DNA from: Symsagittifera roscoffensis
Lineage: Eukaryota > Xenacoelomorpha > Acoela > Convolutidae
Assembly (NCBI RefSeq): GCF_963678635.1
Contig: NC_087065.1
Coordinates: 372,001-436,000, forward strand
Length of the DNA: 64,000 nucleotides
Direction of reading: 5' to 3'
The notes below the pieces were generated by a model. That model had not been told where the DNA came from. It saw only the letters and a list, made by a program, of their open reading frames with translations, and did not search any database. This document shows positions 1-13,129 of the stretch, piece after piece. Within the stretch, counting starts at the first letter, position 1; each line of letters opens with the position of its first letter. A program made the position numbers and the translations under genes.

Positions 1-106
1 ACTTTCCCTTGATCACCATCACATCAGTCAGTGTTTTAGTTCCCCCACTGACCCCGACAGACGAGGAGGAGGAGCTGCCTCCCCCCACACTCTCGTCATA
101 CATTAC
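1..106 (-). CDS. Exon of unidentified minus-strand gene (runs off window)
   Basis: On the minus strand a pyrimidine/T-rich stretch ending in TTGTTGTTAG is followed by an open frame that reads VMYDESVGGG, a run of six serines, then GGTKTLTDVMVIKGK to the window edge. The frame starts in phase 0, which fits the phase-0 end of the exon at 7368-7269. The segment is far richer in GC than its flanks. The protein is not recognised; the Gly/Ser stretch looks like a flexible linker. The exon assignment is inference from splice consensus, open frame and base composition. Confidence 0.55.
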
Positions 107-855
107 CTAACAACAAGCACACCATCACATACTCATCCATATGCACATGCTCATACAGCTATCAAAGGCAGTCACGACAGCCTCTTCTACTCTCTGCTAC
201 TAGTAAAAAATAATCTATTTTCATTTTAAAAAAATTTAAAATGAAGTGTACATCAAGAAAACAAAATTAAGCTAAGATAACTTAATAGGAAGCAAATAAG
301 CAAAAAGGGGCGTCGAAAAAAAAATTTATTCCAGGATATCTTTCTATGGGCTCTTAAAGTTTACTTTTTAAGGTAGAATTTATAGAAAACCATTCGAGTT
401 ATACGCAACTGTATTATCTGTTAGCTTGTTTTAATAATCATATTTTTGTATGTTGTTATTTGTTATTATTTCATGACATCATTTTCGGCCGACCAACTCT
501 TTAATTTTTCTGAAGTCGATTTTTTGGCCAACACTTTCCAAAGAGTGCCAAAACGGAAAGGGCAAGCAAATTTCCAGTTAAGGGATAATTTTATCGAAAA
601 CACTTAATATTTTGATTTCATGTCTCAAAAAAAAATCACAATCAAGACCATTCGAACAAGTTTAACAGTCAAAATTAATTGTTTCTCAAGCTTTATTTTT
701 AGAGTTTTTGATATTACATTGACTGAAACGGCTCGATCAAGTAAACTGCTCATACAATTGCATTCATTGGAACGATTCTTATTTAAATGGTTTGGTTTTC
801 TCGTTGATTGCGCAGTTTTGATAGCACCTGTCATTTTTCTAGGATTCATTTTACC
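107..855. other. AT-rich DNA, no gene seen
   Basis: This would be intron sequence if the minus-strand exons belong to one gene. It contains A and T runs and short frames on both strands (one of 89 codons on the plus strand) without domain resemblance or splice context. Confidence 0.5.
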
Positions 856-1049
856 TCTTGCAACTAGGTTCGACTTTGATCAATTATAGCTACGAGATAT
901 TTGACGTTTCCTTTCTTTTCAATCGTTGCATTTTCAATACGAATATTAGGTTCGACTTTGATCTTGCAACTAGGTTCGACTTTGATCAATTATAGCTACG
1001 AGATATTTGACGTTTCCTTTCTTTTCAATCGTTGCATTTTCAATACGAA
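856..1049. repeat. 106-bp direct tandem repeat, second unit partial
   Basis: The block starting TCTTGCAACTAGGTTCGACT at 856 recurs at 962 and stays the same through the ATACGAA at about 1049. The short string TAGGTTCGACTTTGATC also occurs between the units, which suggests slippage or unequal exchange at that short homology. Confidence 0.8.
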
Positions 1050-2870
1050 AGTATTGTTATCTTCAAAAGTTTCGCTTGATTTCGGAATATAAAGATTGCA
1101 GAGTTCCGTTTTCGACATGAAAACAAAGTATTATCAATGATTTTCCTGACTTTGCAGTAACTTGTTAGTGGTTAGTTCAGGTCAATGAGGCAAAAAAGAA
1201 ATTGAGCGATCCTATGACTGTTATTGGTGGACTCATTTGAATTCATTCAATACAATTCTAAAAATTTGATTCTAAATATTTTTATGGAAGCCTTTCTGTA
1301 ATCCTTTCACACATATCTATTTGAGCCACTTCAGAACAAGTATTTTTTATATCCAAAAAAAACTTACAATACAATAACTTACCCGACTAAAACTTACAAT
1401 AATTTGTAAGGCTGAAACTATTTAGTTTCAGCCAGAAAACAATAAATTTAACTTCGAAAGCAGTTGCTCTTCCTCTCCTCTAACCTCGCAAGACTAGGAA
1501 AAAAAAGAGTAAGATTAAGACTGGTACCAGACTAAGAAGTAGCACGAATCTATCCAGCCGAAAATAAGACAGCGTGACGAACAGACGGTGTATCTTTTCT
1601 GAAATTACCCTATGCGTGAGCCACCCCGGACATAAACTCACTATCGAAGCATTTGAGAATCTAATATTTTGTGAGAGATGGAGACGAAAGCGCTTTTAAA
1701 AGATTAACATTAAATTCAAGAAAAAATATAAATTAATAAAAATTATTTAGAAAGGCAATGGAATCGTATAGGTCTTAAGCGCCCAAGCTAATATAAAACT
1801 AAAACCTAGCGGTTTGATACGGTTTAGACTCTTTTGTTCTTCCTAGCATTCTGGTGGTGCAAGAAATCTTTCGTCAAATAGCTTGTGTAATTCTCCGTCG
1901 TTGTCATTCGTCACTTGTCAGCAAAAGAGCTTCTTTTGCGATAAAAAATCATCTTCTAATTTTTTTTCAAATTTTCAGACATTATGAACACTTTTCCGAG
2001 ATGCATGTTTTGAAAATGCGCACTTTTTTAGAGAAAAATTGCATAATTTCTTCCGGGACTATTTCTGCATAAAAAGATTTCCAACCAAATATTTATCCTA
2101 ACCCTAAGTTTTGCATGGAAAATTTGGAATCAGCAAATAAATTGGAGACAAATTAAGTAAAAAAACTACCCGTTTTTAAAAGGTGTTTAAGAAAAAAGTA
2201 TTTTTAAGAATCGAATTCACAGATAACTCTCCTCGTGTAATCAATTAGGCTTCCTGAATGAGTTGGAATGATTTTGGTTTTCACCTTTTTTAACCCTTTA
2301 ACTCCTTGCAACAACTATTTCTAGCCATTTCACAGGTAGATTTGACAATCAGTTATCGTACCTTCTCTTCTATTCAACTCAAAATCACATCACATACCAC
2401 TCAAAATATTATCTCCCCTCAAGGTATAGGGCTATGGAGCAGCTAGACGACACAAAATAGGTTCCCTGAAAATCAGACAACAAAATTTCATTGTCAAGTA
2501 AAAAGCGCTTGTTTTTACTGACACGCCTGTCGCGGAGCAGTAGTTTTTCCACGTAGTTTTGTTCAATGCGCTGATTCTTTAGTTCAGTGATTCTTTAAAA
2601 ATTTGTTTTCTTGATCGGCATTTATTTAGAGTACTTCCGGTGAACATTGATTTCCATTTCAACCCACTACGGCCAGCATCCGAGTTGCCTCTTAGTGAGC
2701 CCCCCCCCCCATTCCAGAAACTGACGATGCTGCTGATTCTGGTCGCTGCCCTTTCGGAGTAACATCAAGCCGTCAAACGGGATACTTTTTCGTGGCGTTT
2801 GATTTTTTTCCTTTTTCCTTCGTGTGAATTTTTCCTTTTAGCCCATCAGAGGAACAGCCCATAGACAGTC
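1050..2870. other. AT-rich intergenic or intronic DNA
   Basis: No convincing gene on either strand. It holds homopolymer A/T tracts and a run of about ten C residues near 2700. The part from about 2640 may be diverged sequence of the adjoining BEL/Pao relic, but I could not align it to a domain by eye. Confidence 0.4.
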
Positions 2871-3074
2871 GCATTTAAGGTTCAGAGGCGAAGTTATGGT
2901 CAAATTCGCACCAACACTGGCTATCACATGGGGACATTGAGGCGCTGCTCCATCACATTTGTTCAGTTATGAGTATAGGTGAGGAAACAATGGGAAGCAA
3001 TGGGTTATGCTACAACCTACGGACAAACTAATGTTTCCACAGCAATGCTTTCGCCTTAGCTTTGTTTATCGGAC

Positions 3075-3800
3075 CCTGTAAACAGTTACGTTCGGATCGG
3101 AACCAACTAACTTCAATGCAACCGTTCCAAGTGAACAGGTAAAAATTGTATCAACTTCCAGTGGCGCTTCAATCATCCTCCCGCTGCCCATTTGGTGGCG
3201 TGTGGGAGCGGCTGGTTTCGATAATAAAACGAGCATTCTTACTATTCATCGTTGGTTCCGATCGCCCGTCTAGCCACCTGTTCAGTACTCTGGCAGCCAA
3301 GACGGAAGCAATAATGCTCAACACGCACCCACTGACATATGTCAGCAGCGATACAAACTGGGGGCAACACGAGGCAGTTGATCACTTACAATCAAAATGT
3401 CAGCTGGACGAGGCCAGTAAAATGTAAAACTGCCTTTGGCATCCATCTTAAAACTTGCTAATTAGCTTCATAACTTCAAAATCCACAGGAGCAAATGAAG
3501 TTCTTCTCTCGTTCTCGCTCACGGTTATTGCAATTTACATAGTAGTTTCTGATGTACATGCTTTCACTGCTACATCAGTGCGTGATTTCTTGCACTGCAG
3601 CAACTTTCACGCTAGAAGGCGAGGTCGAGTGCTTTCCCAAGATGGCTGTGGAATTCCACTACAACAGGCAAACACTATTTGCAGAGATGTGCTGCATTAA
3701 TTGATAAAGACCATGGGTGAACCTTGGGGCAATGCACCAGGGGAGAGCATACGAATCCGAGAGGGGTCTGTTTCTACGCGGGTCAGCACTCGGCCATACT
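3075..3800 (+). pseudogene. BEL/Pao retrotransposon integrase C-terminal relic
   Basis: The 93-codon frame at 3146-3427 reads PFGGVWERLVSIIKRA followed about 40 residues later by HPLTYVSSDTNW. This matches the end of the BEL/Pao integrase core, where the pattern FGGxWERLV...K and NxRPLTYVSSD is typical. Just upstream (about 3085-3140) a frame-shifted RSDR...NFNATVPSEQ resembles the catalytic-Asp block of the same domain, and about 3745-3800 a stretch RIREGSVSTRVSTRPY resembles the post-integrase tail. Several frame changes are needed, so it is dead. No LTRs were found. Confidence 0.7.
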
Positions 3801-4990
3801 TACTGATTGCGTGTTTGAATTGTGGATGCAACAGCAGTAGCTTTGTGTAGGGATGGGATGTGCAAGATAGTACTGCCGGTTATACTAAGTAGGCTGTGCT
3901 GGCCTCTATTCCCACAAACACAGCATTTACTATGCCGTCCCTCGATGAGGGCAGCTTCAAGACACTTTCCCAAATGACACGGATTTTCTGGTTTCACTTT
4001 TAGGATGCCTCTATACGTAAGGAAGGCAGTGTAATAAAAATAGACGTAAATCAAAAAATGCAATTTATCATGATCTTTTTGCCTGTCTTTCAGTTTCCCA
4101 CTTTTTAAAATAAATTTTGTCTCAGTTTTCTTAATCAATTGCAAGCATAAAAAAGAAGCAAAGCTGCACTTTGCAAACACAAGCGAATAAAGGGCAAAAA
4201 GTTGCTCTAAAAGGGGTCGCAAATGTAAAAATAATAAAACTATTATTAGTAGGAATCGAAAGCCCGACCTAGAGATTAAAGTCACACGTCCTCGCATCTG
4301 AGCCATGACCGATTCAAATTAGTTAAGCACGGTGGGTCCAGCCAAAGCTCGAAATACCAGTTATTTAACTTTTTTAAGATGTACTGATGCGCAAGGCAAT
4401 GCTAAATTTTCAAAAATGGACATTTACCAAGACCACAGCTGATTCCTATTAAAACACGCTTTTGCAGGGAGATTTTCCAAGTCCATTGAACATCAAGTTA
4501 AACTAAAAGAGACTAGCGGAATACGCATGCACACAGGGTAGTAGACGTTATTTCCATTGTTTCCACTTTAAAAAAAACCGGTGGAGTAGTACTATTGAGA
4601 AAAACTAAAATTTTCCTAAAATATAATCCTACGCAGCAAAAAAAAACAGATGTAAAGCTGCAAAATGGCCACCAAACAAATCAGCACTTTCATTTGCGAC
4701 TTAGAATGAAAACAAAAGATAATACCGTAAAATGACATTACGCTGCGCAGGTGTAAATAGGTGGAAATTCAGGATATCGATGTATCAGTAAACCTAAAAA
4801 GGGAAGATCAGATCACTTGACCGAAATTCCAGAATCATTGCATTATTCAGTTACATAATCATATGAGCTGAAGACCCAGATAAGTACACCGAAATCAAAA
4901 AAAAAATGAAACAAGCTGAAAAAAACTAAATGGACCAAAATGTTCATGTCTTGCTAAAAGCTTACCAATATCCGTTATCAAATTGAACCC
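3801..4990. other. AT-rich DNA with one SINE-like piece
   Basis: Apart from the tRNA-related repeat at 4155-4310, this stretch has A-rich runs and fragments shared with other repeats here, such as the ...GACATTTACCAAGACCA string also found near 9190. No coding sequence is supported. The minus frame at 3800-4306 overlaps the repeat and the BEL/Pao tail and is not credible. Confidence 0.4.
4155..4310 (-). repeat. tRNA-derived SINE-like element
   Basis: Read on the minus strand, TGGCTCAGATGCGAGGA resembles a pol III A box and GGGCTTTCGATTCCTA resembles a B box, about 35 nt apart as in tRNA genes. It is joined to the dispersed motif GCAAAGCTGCACTTTGC. The same pairing of tRNA-like head and hairpin motif recurs at 8424-8740 and 25236-25412. 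The cloverleaf is too degenerate for a tRNA gene. Confidence 0.55.
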
Positions 4991-6078
4991 AAAATATCAA
5001 CCTTGAGACGTTAATTTTCACGAGAAAACAAAAAATATTCAAATAACGTTCGAAAAATCAAAAATTTGGCTACTTCGAGGTCCATAACTTTATATATGAC
5101 AAAAATTGGGAGTAGCCGCTTATCCGTCCTATTTCAAATTCGTCCTAATCGTTGAAACCAAAATCTCAGATTAGAGAAAATTAAAAAATATATCAAAAAT
5201 ATGGGTCAATATTCCCAACACAGACATTTTCGAAGGCTGTAACAGAGGGGTAGAGTTAAAAGGGACAAGGGGAGTAACCAGTCAGACAGAGGAGTAAGCG
5301 GTCGTTCCGTTGATAACCCTTGTTTTTGAGAAACGATAAAATTTTATCAAAATTTTTAAAAATTCCAAAGCGTCTCGAAAACATTAAATGGAAAACCCGA
5401 TCACATCCATTTTCATATAACATATTTTTTATCAAACAAGAATTCTAGGCAATAATGCCAAGCAAGACATTTGATTTTTACATTAGCAGCGGAACAAAAC
5501 TGACGAAGCGGAAACAATGCCGACAATATTTGAGCAGACAGTAATTGAGCCGAAAAAAAATTGAGTTTAAAAAATGTAAAACATACATTCTGGAAATACA
5601 AGGTCCGGCCGGGATTCAACTCCGGAGCTTATGGTGCAAAGGCGACGGCGTTACCTCTAAGTGCGAAGCAACCTGGAAGTTGTAGATTCAATAATAAAGC
5701 AAGTTAAAAGATTGTAGGAAAAGTTGTTTACGGGAAAAAAAATCTAGTTGACAATTACAAGACACTTCTTAAATTTGAAATAAAAATGAAATAAAACTTC
5801 TTTTTCAAGCAACTCGTAATTTTAAATTCATCACTGCAGTTTAAAAGACCCTGAAATTATATTCGTTACTTCGATTTACTGATCTGTTAAATTGCTGATA
5901 CTTCGGTTTACTGAAAACTTCACGTTTTAATCACTCAATTACCTGTATTCAGGAATTCTGGTCAAAAATTGATTAATTATCTCATGCCATTGGAAAAAAA
6001 ACTGGTATAGCATCTAAATAAGAAAATCAGATTTGACAAAGACATAAAGAGCCCCTGAATGTCCATTGGATTGTACTC
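4991..6078. repeat. 1,088-bp tandem duplication, unit 1
   Basis: The unit begins AAAATATCAACCTTGAGACG and ends TCCATTGGATTGTACTC. It is followed immediately by a near-identical copy of the same length. Differences are scattered single bases and small indels. A tRNA-like stretch (minus strand, about 5600-5673) with a B-box-like GAGTTGAATCCCGG lies inside, so the duplicated DNA itself carries a SINE-like relic. Confidence 0.9.
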
Positions 6079-7166
6079 AAAATATCAACCTTGGGACATT
6101 AATTTTCACGAGAAAACAAAAAATATTCAATAACGTTCGAAAAATCAAAAATTTGGCTACTTCGAGGTCCATAACTTTATATATGACAAAAATTGGGAGT
6201 AGCCGCTTATCCGTCCTATTTCAAATTCGTCCTAATCGTTGAAACCAAAATCTCAGATTAGAGAAAATTAAAAAATATATCAAAAATATGGGTCAATATT
6301 CCCAACACAGACATTTTCGAAGGCTGTAACAGAGGGGTAGAGTTAAAAGGGACTAGGGGAGTAATCAGTCAGACAGAGGAGTAAGCGGTCGTTCCGTTGA
6401 TAACCCTTGTTTTTGAGAAACGCTAAAATTTTATCAAAATTTTTAAAAATTCCAAAGCGTCTCGAAAACATTAAATGGAAAACCCGATCACATCCATTTT
6501 CATATAACATATTTTTTTATCAAACAAGAATTCTAGGCAATAATGCCAAGCAAGACATTTGATTTTTACATTAGCAGCGGAACAAAACTGACGAAGCGGA
6601 AACAATGCCGACAATATTTGAGCAGACAGTAATTGAGCCGAAAAAAAATTGAGTTTAAAAAAGGTAAAACATAAATTCTGGAAATACAAGGTCCGGCCGG
6701 GATTCAACTCCGGAGCTTATGGTGCAAAGGCGACGGCGTTACCTCTAAGTGCGAAGCAACCTGGAAGTTGTAGATTCAATAATAAAGCAAGTTAAAAGAT
6801 TGTAGGAAAAGTTGTTTACGGGAAAAAAAATCGAGTTGACAATTACAAGACACTTCTTAAATTTGAAATAAAAATGAAATAAAACTTCTTTTTCAAGCAA
6901 CTGGTAATTTTAAATTCATCACTGCAGTTTAAAAGACCCTGAAAATATATTCGGTAATTCGATTTACTGATCGTTAAATTACTGATACTTCGGTTTACTG
7001 AAAACTTCACATTTTAATCACTCAATTACCTGTATTCAGGAATTCTGGTCAAAAATTGGTTTATTATCTCATGCCATTGGAAAAAAAAACTGGGATAGCA
7101 TCTAAATAAGAAAATCAGATTTGACAAAGACATAAAGAGCCCCTGAATGTCCATTGGATTGTACTC
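6079..7166. repeat. 1,088-bp tandem duplication, unit 2
   Basis: Second copy of the unit at 4991-6078, abutting it without spacer. The internal tRNA-like part is at about 6688-6761. The two copies differ at few positions, so the duplication appears relatively recent compared with the other repeats on the left of the window. The minus-strand frames of 68 and 78 codons in the two units are interrupted versions of each other and show no domain. Confidence 0.9.
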
Positions 7167-7268
7167 TAGATAATTACATTATTTGAACCCAATTTAACTA
7201 AGTAAAGCATCATGAGTAAGTAGTTTTATCTGCAGGGGAGGGTAATGGGTAATGAAGGTTGATACTAC

Positions 7269-7368
7269 CTCGTAGAAGTTGGAGAAGGAGGCTGTGGTTT
7301 TGGCGGCCGCAGAGCATGTGAGGTTGTTGATGAATGTTTCCAGCTTGAATTTGTTCGGCTTCGATGCT
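7269..7368 (-). CDS. Exon of unidentified minus-strand gene
   Basis: On the minus strand TTGTTGTTTAG is followed by 100 nt of open frame ending TACGAG before GTAGTA. The reading is ASKPNKFKLETFINNLTCSA...SFSNFYE. It starts with one base that completes a codon left by the exon at 13129-13020 (ends ...GTG GG), giving Gly, and ends in phase 0, matching the start of the exon at 106. It contains an N-L-T sequon. GC content is well above the flanks. Family unknown. Confidence 0.6.
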
Positions 7369-10300
7369 CTAAACAACAACAGACAGACAGGCAGCTTTAT
7401 TGGCGCAATACGTGCATGATATCTTGGCTGGGGGCTGGCGACTATGAGAAGTGAGGGGGTCTCATCAGCACACTGACCACTAAACTGCATGCATCTCATT
7501 CCTCGCCCACCCGCATTCACTTCAACGACTGCGTAGAGCAAAGTACTTGGCAGGTTATAACAAATCAAATCTCATCTAACATCCAATTTCAGTTTAATAG
7601 TCCATAACAAAAATTTCACAATTCCTTGCTATATTACTTAGAACACTTGATTGCAAAGTCAAACCAGCAACATGAAAACAAGGGAGCTAAACAGGCTGAT
7701 AAGCTCTCCGATTTTCCACCAAAACAAATAAAAACAAGGTTAATCGATACTAAAGCAAATAGCACAGAATTTTTCGACCATATTAGCACTGAAAAAAAGC
7801 GTTGGCAAGAAAGTTACGCTGCTGGTTCAAAAATTGACTAAAATTGGATAAAGTGTGATAAAACACAGAGGCCAAGTGGACTTCGTGCCGCTTACAATAC
7901 AACAAAAACATAGCATGACAAACTAGCCGACAGAAACTGAGACGAAGGCCGCTGTTGAAAAAACAAACTTTTGAAAACAAGTCTACCAAAATTTCAAATT
8001 GACATCGAAAACGTTACGAAGGGGTTTCAGAGCCGAAACATTTTTATCAGACACATACAGCCGAAAAAATGAAGTCCCACCTCACACATTAAGACGAAAT
8101 TTTTTGGCTCAAAATCAGGATGTTAAGCCGCTATATCACTTCGTAGATTACAATTTACTCATGGACGCTTCTGTGAGCTTCGCAGTGAATTGGTAATAAA
8201 AATTTATTCACATTAATTTCGATATTTTTTTTAAGTTTTAGAGGGACAAATTTTATATCATCTGAAAAGTATTGATGTCCTTAGTTCAAAATTAAAAAGA
8301 CAGTTAATCTGCAACCATTTAAAAATAAACTTATGGGGGTTTCATGAAAGTCAACTTTGATTATCACTTCATACCAAATTTCTATTAATGCGCAACGTGC
8401 GCGGCGATTTAAATGGTTCCATACAGAGGCGACGCTGCGCTTCGCAAACACAAGCGAGGAAAACGCAAACAAGAGCTCTAAACAGGCACAAAAAAGTAAA
8501 ATAAGGAAGAAAAGATTAGATTCAAAAAACAACTCGAAAAATTTTGAATGAAAATTTTGAGATAAGCAGCATCAAGTTCTCATATCTGGTCCATGGCTGC
8601 TCGTAATTTTACAAACACTAGCCACCAATAAAGCAGCAAAAATTCGAGCAAAAATCAAACTATTTCAATATTCGTGATTTGAATCACCGACCTGATGATT
8701 GGGAGTGTCACTCACGTCCTCGCATTTGTGCAACGATACCTTGGAACTAAACTAGTGGCCCAGCTAATGCTGGATGTACCTGTTTTAATATTTTTAACCA
8801 TATAATGCACTGATACGAAAAGGCGTAAATGCGAAAAGCCCTAGTTATTTCTCTGCTTAATTAGGAGATTAAATGCTCAATTAAAAAAATTCTACTTGCA
8901 TTTTTCATTGAATTCTTTATCTCAGATTTCGATTAGTAGTTTCCGAAAAAAGTGAAAAGATTCGAAAACGATCCAAAAATCAAAAATTTGACTTTCAAAG
9001 TGTGTAAACTATTCTCTAATTAAGCATGAAGAGCTTCTTATGCAGGGATGATTTCAAGTCCTGTTTTAGAAATTGAATACTTAATAGCAGATTTATCGAG
9101 AATAGTGATGAATTTTCTAAACAAAAAATCTGCAGGTTAGCTTTTGAAGACAAAAAGAAAATTCCAAAAAACGGACAAAGTTTCAAAAATTTGACATTTT
9201 CCAAGACCATACTTTTTTTTACAAAAGCAGTGCATAGGCGCTTCCGCAGTGAAGATTCCGGTAACTGGTTTTTTCTTTCGGTTAAACCCTCAAGGTCCAA
9301 TTTGGAAGGGTAGTTTTTGAGGAAAGTTTTAAAAATTAACCAGAAATGACAAACTTGGGCTAGTTTGAGGCCACAGCTTTTTTCTAGCAAATTTAGGGGA
9401 GAGCCGCTTGAAAACTGGAGGTGAGAACCCCATGATTCGTTTTTGTTTTCATTGAAACCTGCATCTCAAATTTGTGCATTTAATATTTGAAAAAATGAAA
9501 AAAAAAGTAATACAAATAGGTCAAAAATCCCCCTACTGTAAACTTTTAGGCCGTGAGGTAAAATAAAAAGAGACTAAGGAGAAATGCAGGCACATCAAAG
9601 AGCAGCCGGCTTGTTAATTGGTACCATTTTTTGAAAAACAGCATAGTAGTTTTTGATAAAAACTGAAAGCTCTGCAAAAAGTCCTTGATTTTACCAAGGC
9701 GTCGCAAAAAAAAAAACAACTATCAACAAATCCCATGCATTTTTATAAAGCCTGTTTTTTCAAACAGGACTATAAGCAAGCGACAAATAAAGTAACTACA
9801 TATGCTGAAAAACTGCTTGTGCTAAAAAGGCTTAAATATGATTAAATAGAAATATACCAAAAGTTCCACCAAATGAGCACTTTTATTTGCGACTTCGGTT
9901 AGAAAAAATTCTTCATAATAATACAAAACCTTTGCTTGTGTAAACATAAACAGAGGCAATTTGATGGTTCCAAATATCTCGTTACTAGATTAGAAACATA
10001 TAACTCATAAATTTGTACGTGATATAACGCGTGGCGAAGATTTAATAGTAAAAATAGAACTTAGCCAATCGCAGATTGGAAAAGAGTAATGAACGCAACT
10101 AAACAAAAAACACTCTGTTGAGAAAATGTCAACTTTCAATATTAACAGAAAAAATAGATGCTCTTTAAGCTCTTTGAACTTCTAGAACAATTTATGATTG
10201 GCGCATTTTTGATAACGTGAACCCAACCTAATCTGGATCAATAGATAAAGTTTTTATTCCGCTGGGAAATCTTATAAAAAAATCCACTTTCGAAACAATG

Positions 10301-13019
10301 TTTTTTTAGCGGCAATTCCACATTCGTATTTGGAGAGTGCTGTTTACGTCACTTTCAGCAGATGAGTTTCAAATGAACAAAAAAAGCATTATATCTAAGT
10401 CATCAATATTTTAAGACTTTCTCCTGAAAAAAGAAAAGAAAACAAAAAAATAAGCAAGATCTTTATAAGAGTCTTCACTATGTTTATTACTCTTAAAAAA
10501 CTTTGAAAATCCTTATTAACTTTTTGCCGACATTAACTTTCAGGGTTTTGCTGTGGGAACATTCAAGGATCTGCTTTGATAAGATAGTTTTTGTTTTATA
10601 ACTTTTGTTATATTTATTATACATTTAACTTAAAAAAAGCCCTTTTGAATAAAATATCTGTTTGGAATTATGAAGATAAAGTTACTCAAAGCAGTAATTA
10701 TGGAACAATTTTTTTATGTTAGCTCTCTTTTGGTTCACAGATACGAAATTTCGCTAAAATTATCCCCAATTTTCAATCAAATTGATTGCAGCTTTTTTGT
10801 TTCAAAAATACAGACGCTCTGTCGCTTCCTTTTTAGCAAAAAGCGTTTTCGTTTGTCAGGGCAGTCTGTCTGCGGCGAAGAATTATCTGAGTGTTCTTTC
10901 TTTGTTGATTGGTGTTAGCTTATAAATCTAATTGGCTATCTTTTTCCCCACCACTGCAATCAGATGCCTCACAACTTCAAATTGAACTAGTGCATCTGAT
11001 TCCATCTGACCAGTTTAAAGCTTCAAATTCTTCGATGTGATTTCTGTTGCAGATGATGTTTTATGAAATTTTTGTAAAAATTGACAAGCAAAAATGACTA
11101 AAGGAGCTTTGAAGTTGCAATTAAAAACTCAATTATTGTCACATACTGCAATATTTGAAGTTCGACTTCTAATTGGCTAATTTGGTTTACTGTCTTTCTG
11201 CTATGAGGAATTGATTATGCCTGATTCAATTATCACATAACTAGAGTAATATCGAGTGCGATATAAACAGAAAAGAGGCCAATATACCTGTTTAGCAATG
11301 TAGCTTCGTTGTACCAACACTCATAAAAACTCGTTGTACCAACACTAATAAAAAGGAGAAGCCGGTAAAAGTTGAGCATCTTTAAAAACGAATTAAATAC
11401 AATTTGAAAAAAAACTTTCGTTCTGAAACAATCTGATCGTTTAGCAGAAGTGGGCCACTACAATCTTAGACTTTGTAAACAAACAATAGATGAGTGAACC
11501 ATTACGAGGCAAAACTGCATTTCAAGAATTGTAAGCGTGATTCCACAGCAGGCAAAAATCAGATTTGGGCGATATATTACAATAGGTGGCAGGTTAAATT
11601 TGACACCGAGGCGAAGGTGCAATTCGCATACACAAGCAAAATTTGGACGATAACTCTTCTGTCAAAAACTGAATGAGTAAAAAATCTGAGTGTACAAAAT
11701 TTCTTGTGACGCACGCCAATTATGACGCATTAGCAGTACCAGTCAATTTGAAAAAAAAAACACATTTTCCAACTCACATGCCTCATTTTATAGAGGAGTC
11801 TAAGTCTATGGAGCAGTAATAACATGAAAAAAAATTAAATGTAACAGAAATAAATGATTTTTTTTGAATTTGAGATTTTTCGTGAAAATCATCCCCTACA
11901 CGCCATATTAAGTACAAATTGATAAACTTCGCTCCTAGTAACAAATATGGGAAATAAGCTTCCTTCAACCAACTTGGAACGATCTCTAAGACGGATTAAG
12001 TCTCCGCTTAAGCGTTAATAGCGCAAAATCTATCGCGCATTAATTGAACCAAATTAGCCAAAATGGCAATTTTCAAACCCCCATAACTATACGAAAAATG
12101 ATCACAGGTGAAATATCTAACCAAATTTTAGCTCAGGTCAACAATACTTTGAATTTTGAATGCTATGAAAAATCCCGTTAAAAATGGCTAGTTAAAAATC
12201 CGAAATTTGTCTGAAGAAAAAAACAACCCCGAGCACAATTACTTTTGTTAGGAAACAATTAAATCTTTTTCCTGAAAAACAAAAAAAAATCAGCAAGACC
12301 TATATAGGAGTCTTCACTTCGTTCATTACTCTTAATTACCACTTATTGTAACATATCACCCAGATCAGATTTTCGGCGGAATCCGCAACATTGTAACCTT
12401 TCTCCGTGCCTCTCCTCCCCATCACGTGCTAGCTAAGCTGTGGCTTATTTTTCCACCATGCTCATATCTATCAAGGTCAAAAGGAGTCAAAGAACGGATA
12501 TTGACTGTCGAGGGAGTCTGGTTCTTTGTAGTGGTGTAATGTACATTCATGGTGGCCTCCAAAATACTATAATTTAACTTTTAAAAAAATCATTAAAAAA
12601 ACGTTTTAAACGCATAAAACTGTTTCAAAGCATATATAAAATCAAAATTTTGACTCGTCCAATGCTCTCAAATAGAAGGCAAGTTTTGATATATTGGTTG
12701 TCGCTATCGGTGTCAACGAATGTCAAAGAAAAACCTCGGAAAGGTCAGCCAAATCGTTTTTCATAACACCTGTTGTTTTAAGTGTTCCAGGCAAGTTGTC
12801 AACCTAAAGTAAGAGTCAGACGAGGTGTACATAAAGCAGAATGAGGAGAAAAATTGATTAAAGCATCAATAAACACATTGAAAAAGAACAATTATTTAAA
12901 ACGGTGTTTTAAGCAGTTTTTAAGAGCCGTGTGTTAAAACATGGCCACCCACTGCTGTGCACATTGTAGTGTTTTGTTCTTGTGCTTAATGATTGATATC
13001 AGCACAATGTACTACTCAC
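7369..13019. other. AT-rich repeat-laden stretch, probably intron
   Basis: No coding exon could be supported on either strand. It holds SINE-like sequence at 8424-8740, a member of the GAGGCGAAGCTGC motif family near 11608, and a dispersed repeat pair at about 10420-10497 and 12270-12340 sharing AGCAAGA...TCTT/CCTATA..AGAGTCTTCACT. Short frames (for example 124 codons at 9390-9016, minus) have no domain or splice support. Confidence 0.45.
8424..8740 (-). repeat. tRNA-derived SINE-like element
   Basis: It starts with CAGAGGCGACGCTGCGCTTCGCAA and contains, on the minus strand, a tRNA-like head with an A-box-like stretch TTGCACAAATGCGAGGACG and a B-box-like GGTCGGTGATTCAAATC. It is the same architecture as 4155-4310. 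Just downstream, GGCCCAGCTAATGCTGGATGTACC is shared with about 23962, so the full repeat may extend to about 8800. Confidence 0.55.
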
Positions 13020-13129
13020 CCCACGAGCATGTTCTTGTTGCCCACTTGCACTGTGGTGTGGGGGGACACAATGGTCACACATGACACAGACACCGGGTAG
13101 GAGAACTGGACCACGTCACACTTCTCTCC
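13020..13129 (-). CDS. Exon of unidentified minus-strand gene
   Basis: On the minus strand TTTTGTGTAG precedes 110 nt of open frame, followed by GTGAGT. The reading is GEKCDVVQFSYPVSVSC then VTIVSPHTTVQVGNKNMLVG. Phase 0 at the start, two leftover bases at the end, matching the next exon at 7368. Third codon positions are mostly G or C while the surrounding DNA is AT-rich. This is the most convincing exon of the set. I do not recognise the protein; alternating hydrophobic residues suggest beta strands. Confidence 0.7.
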
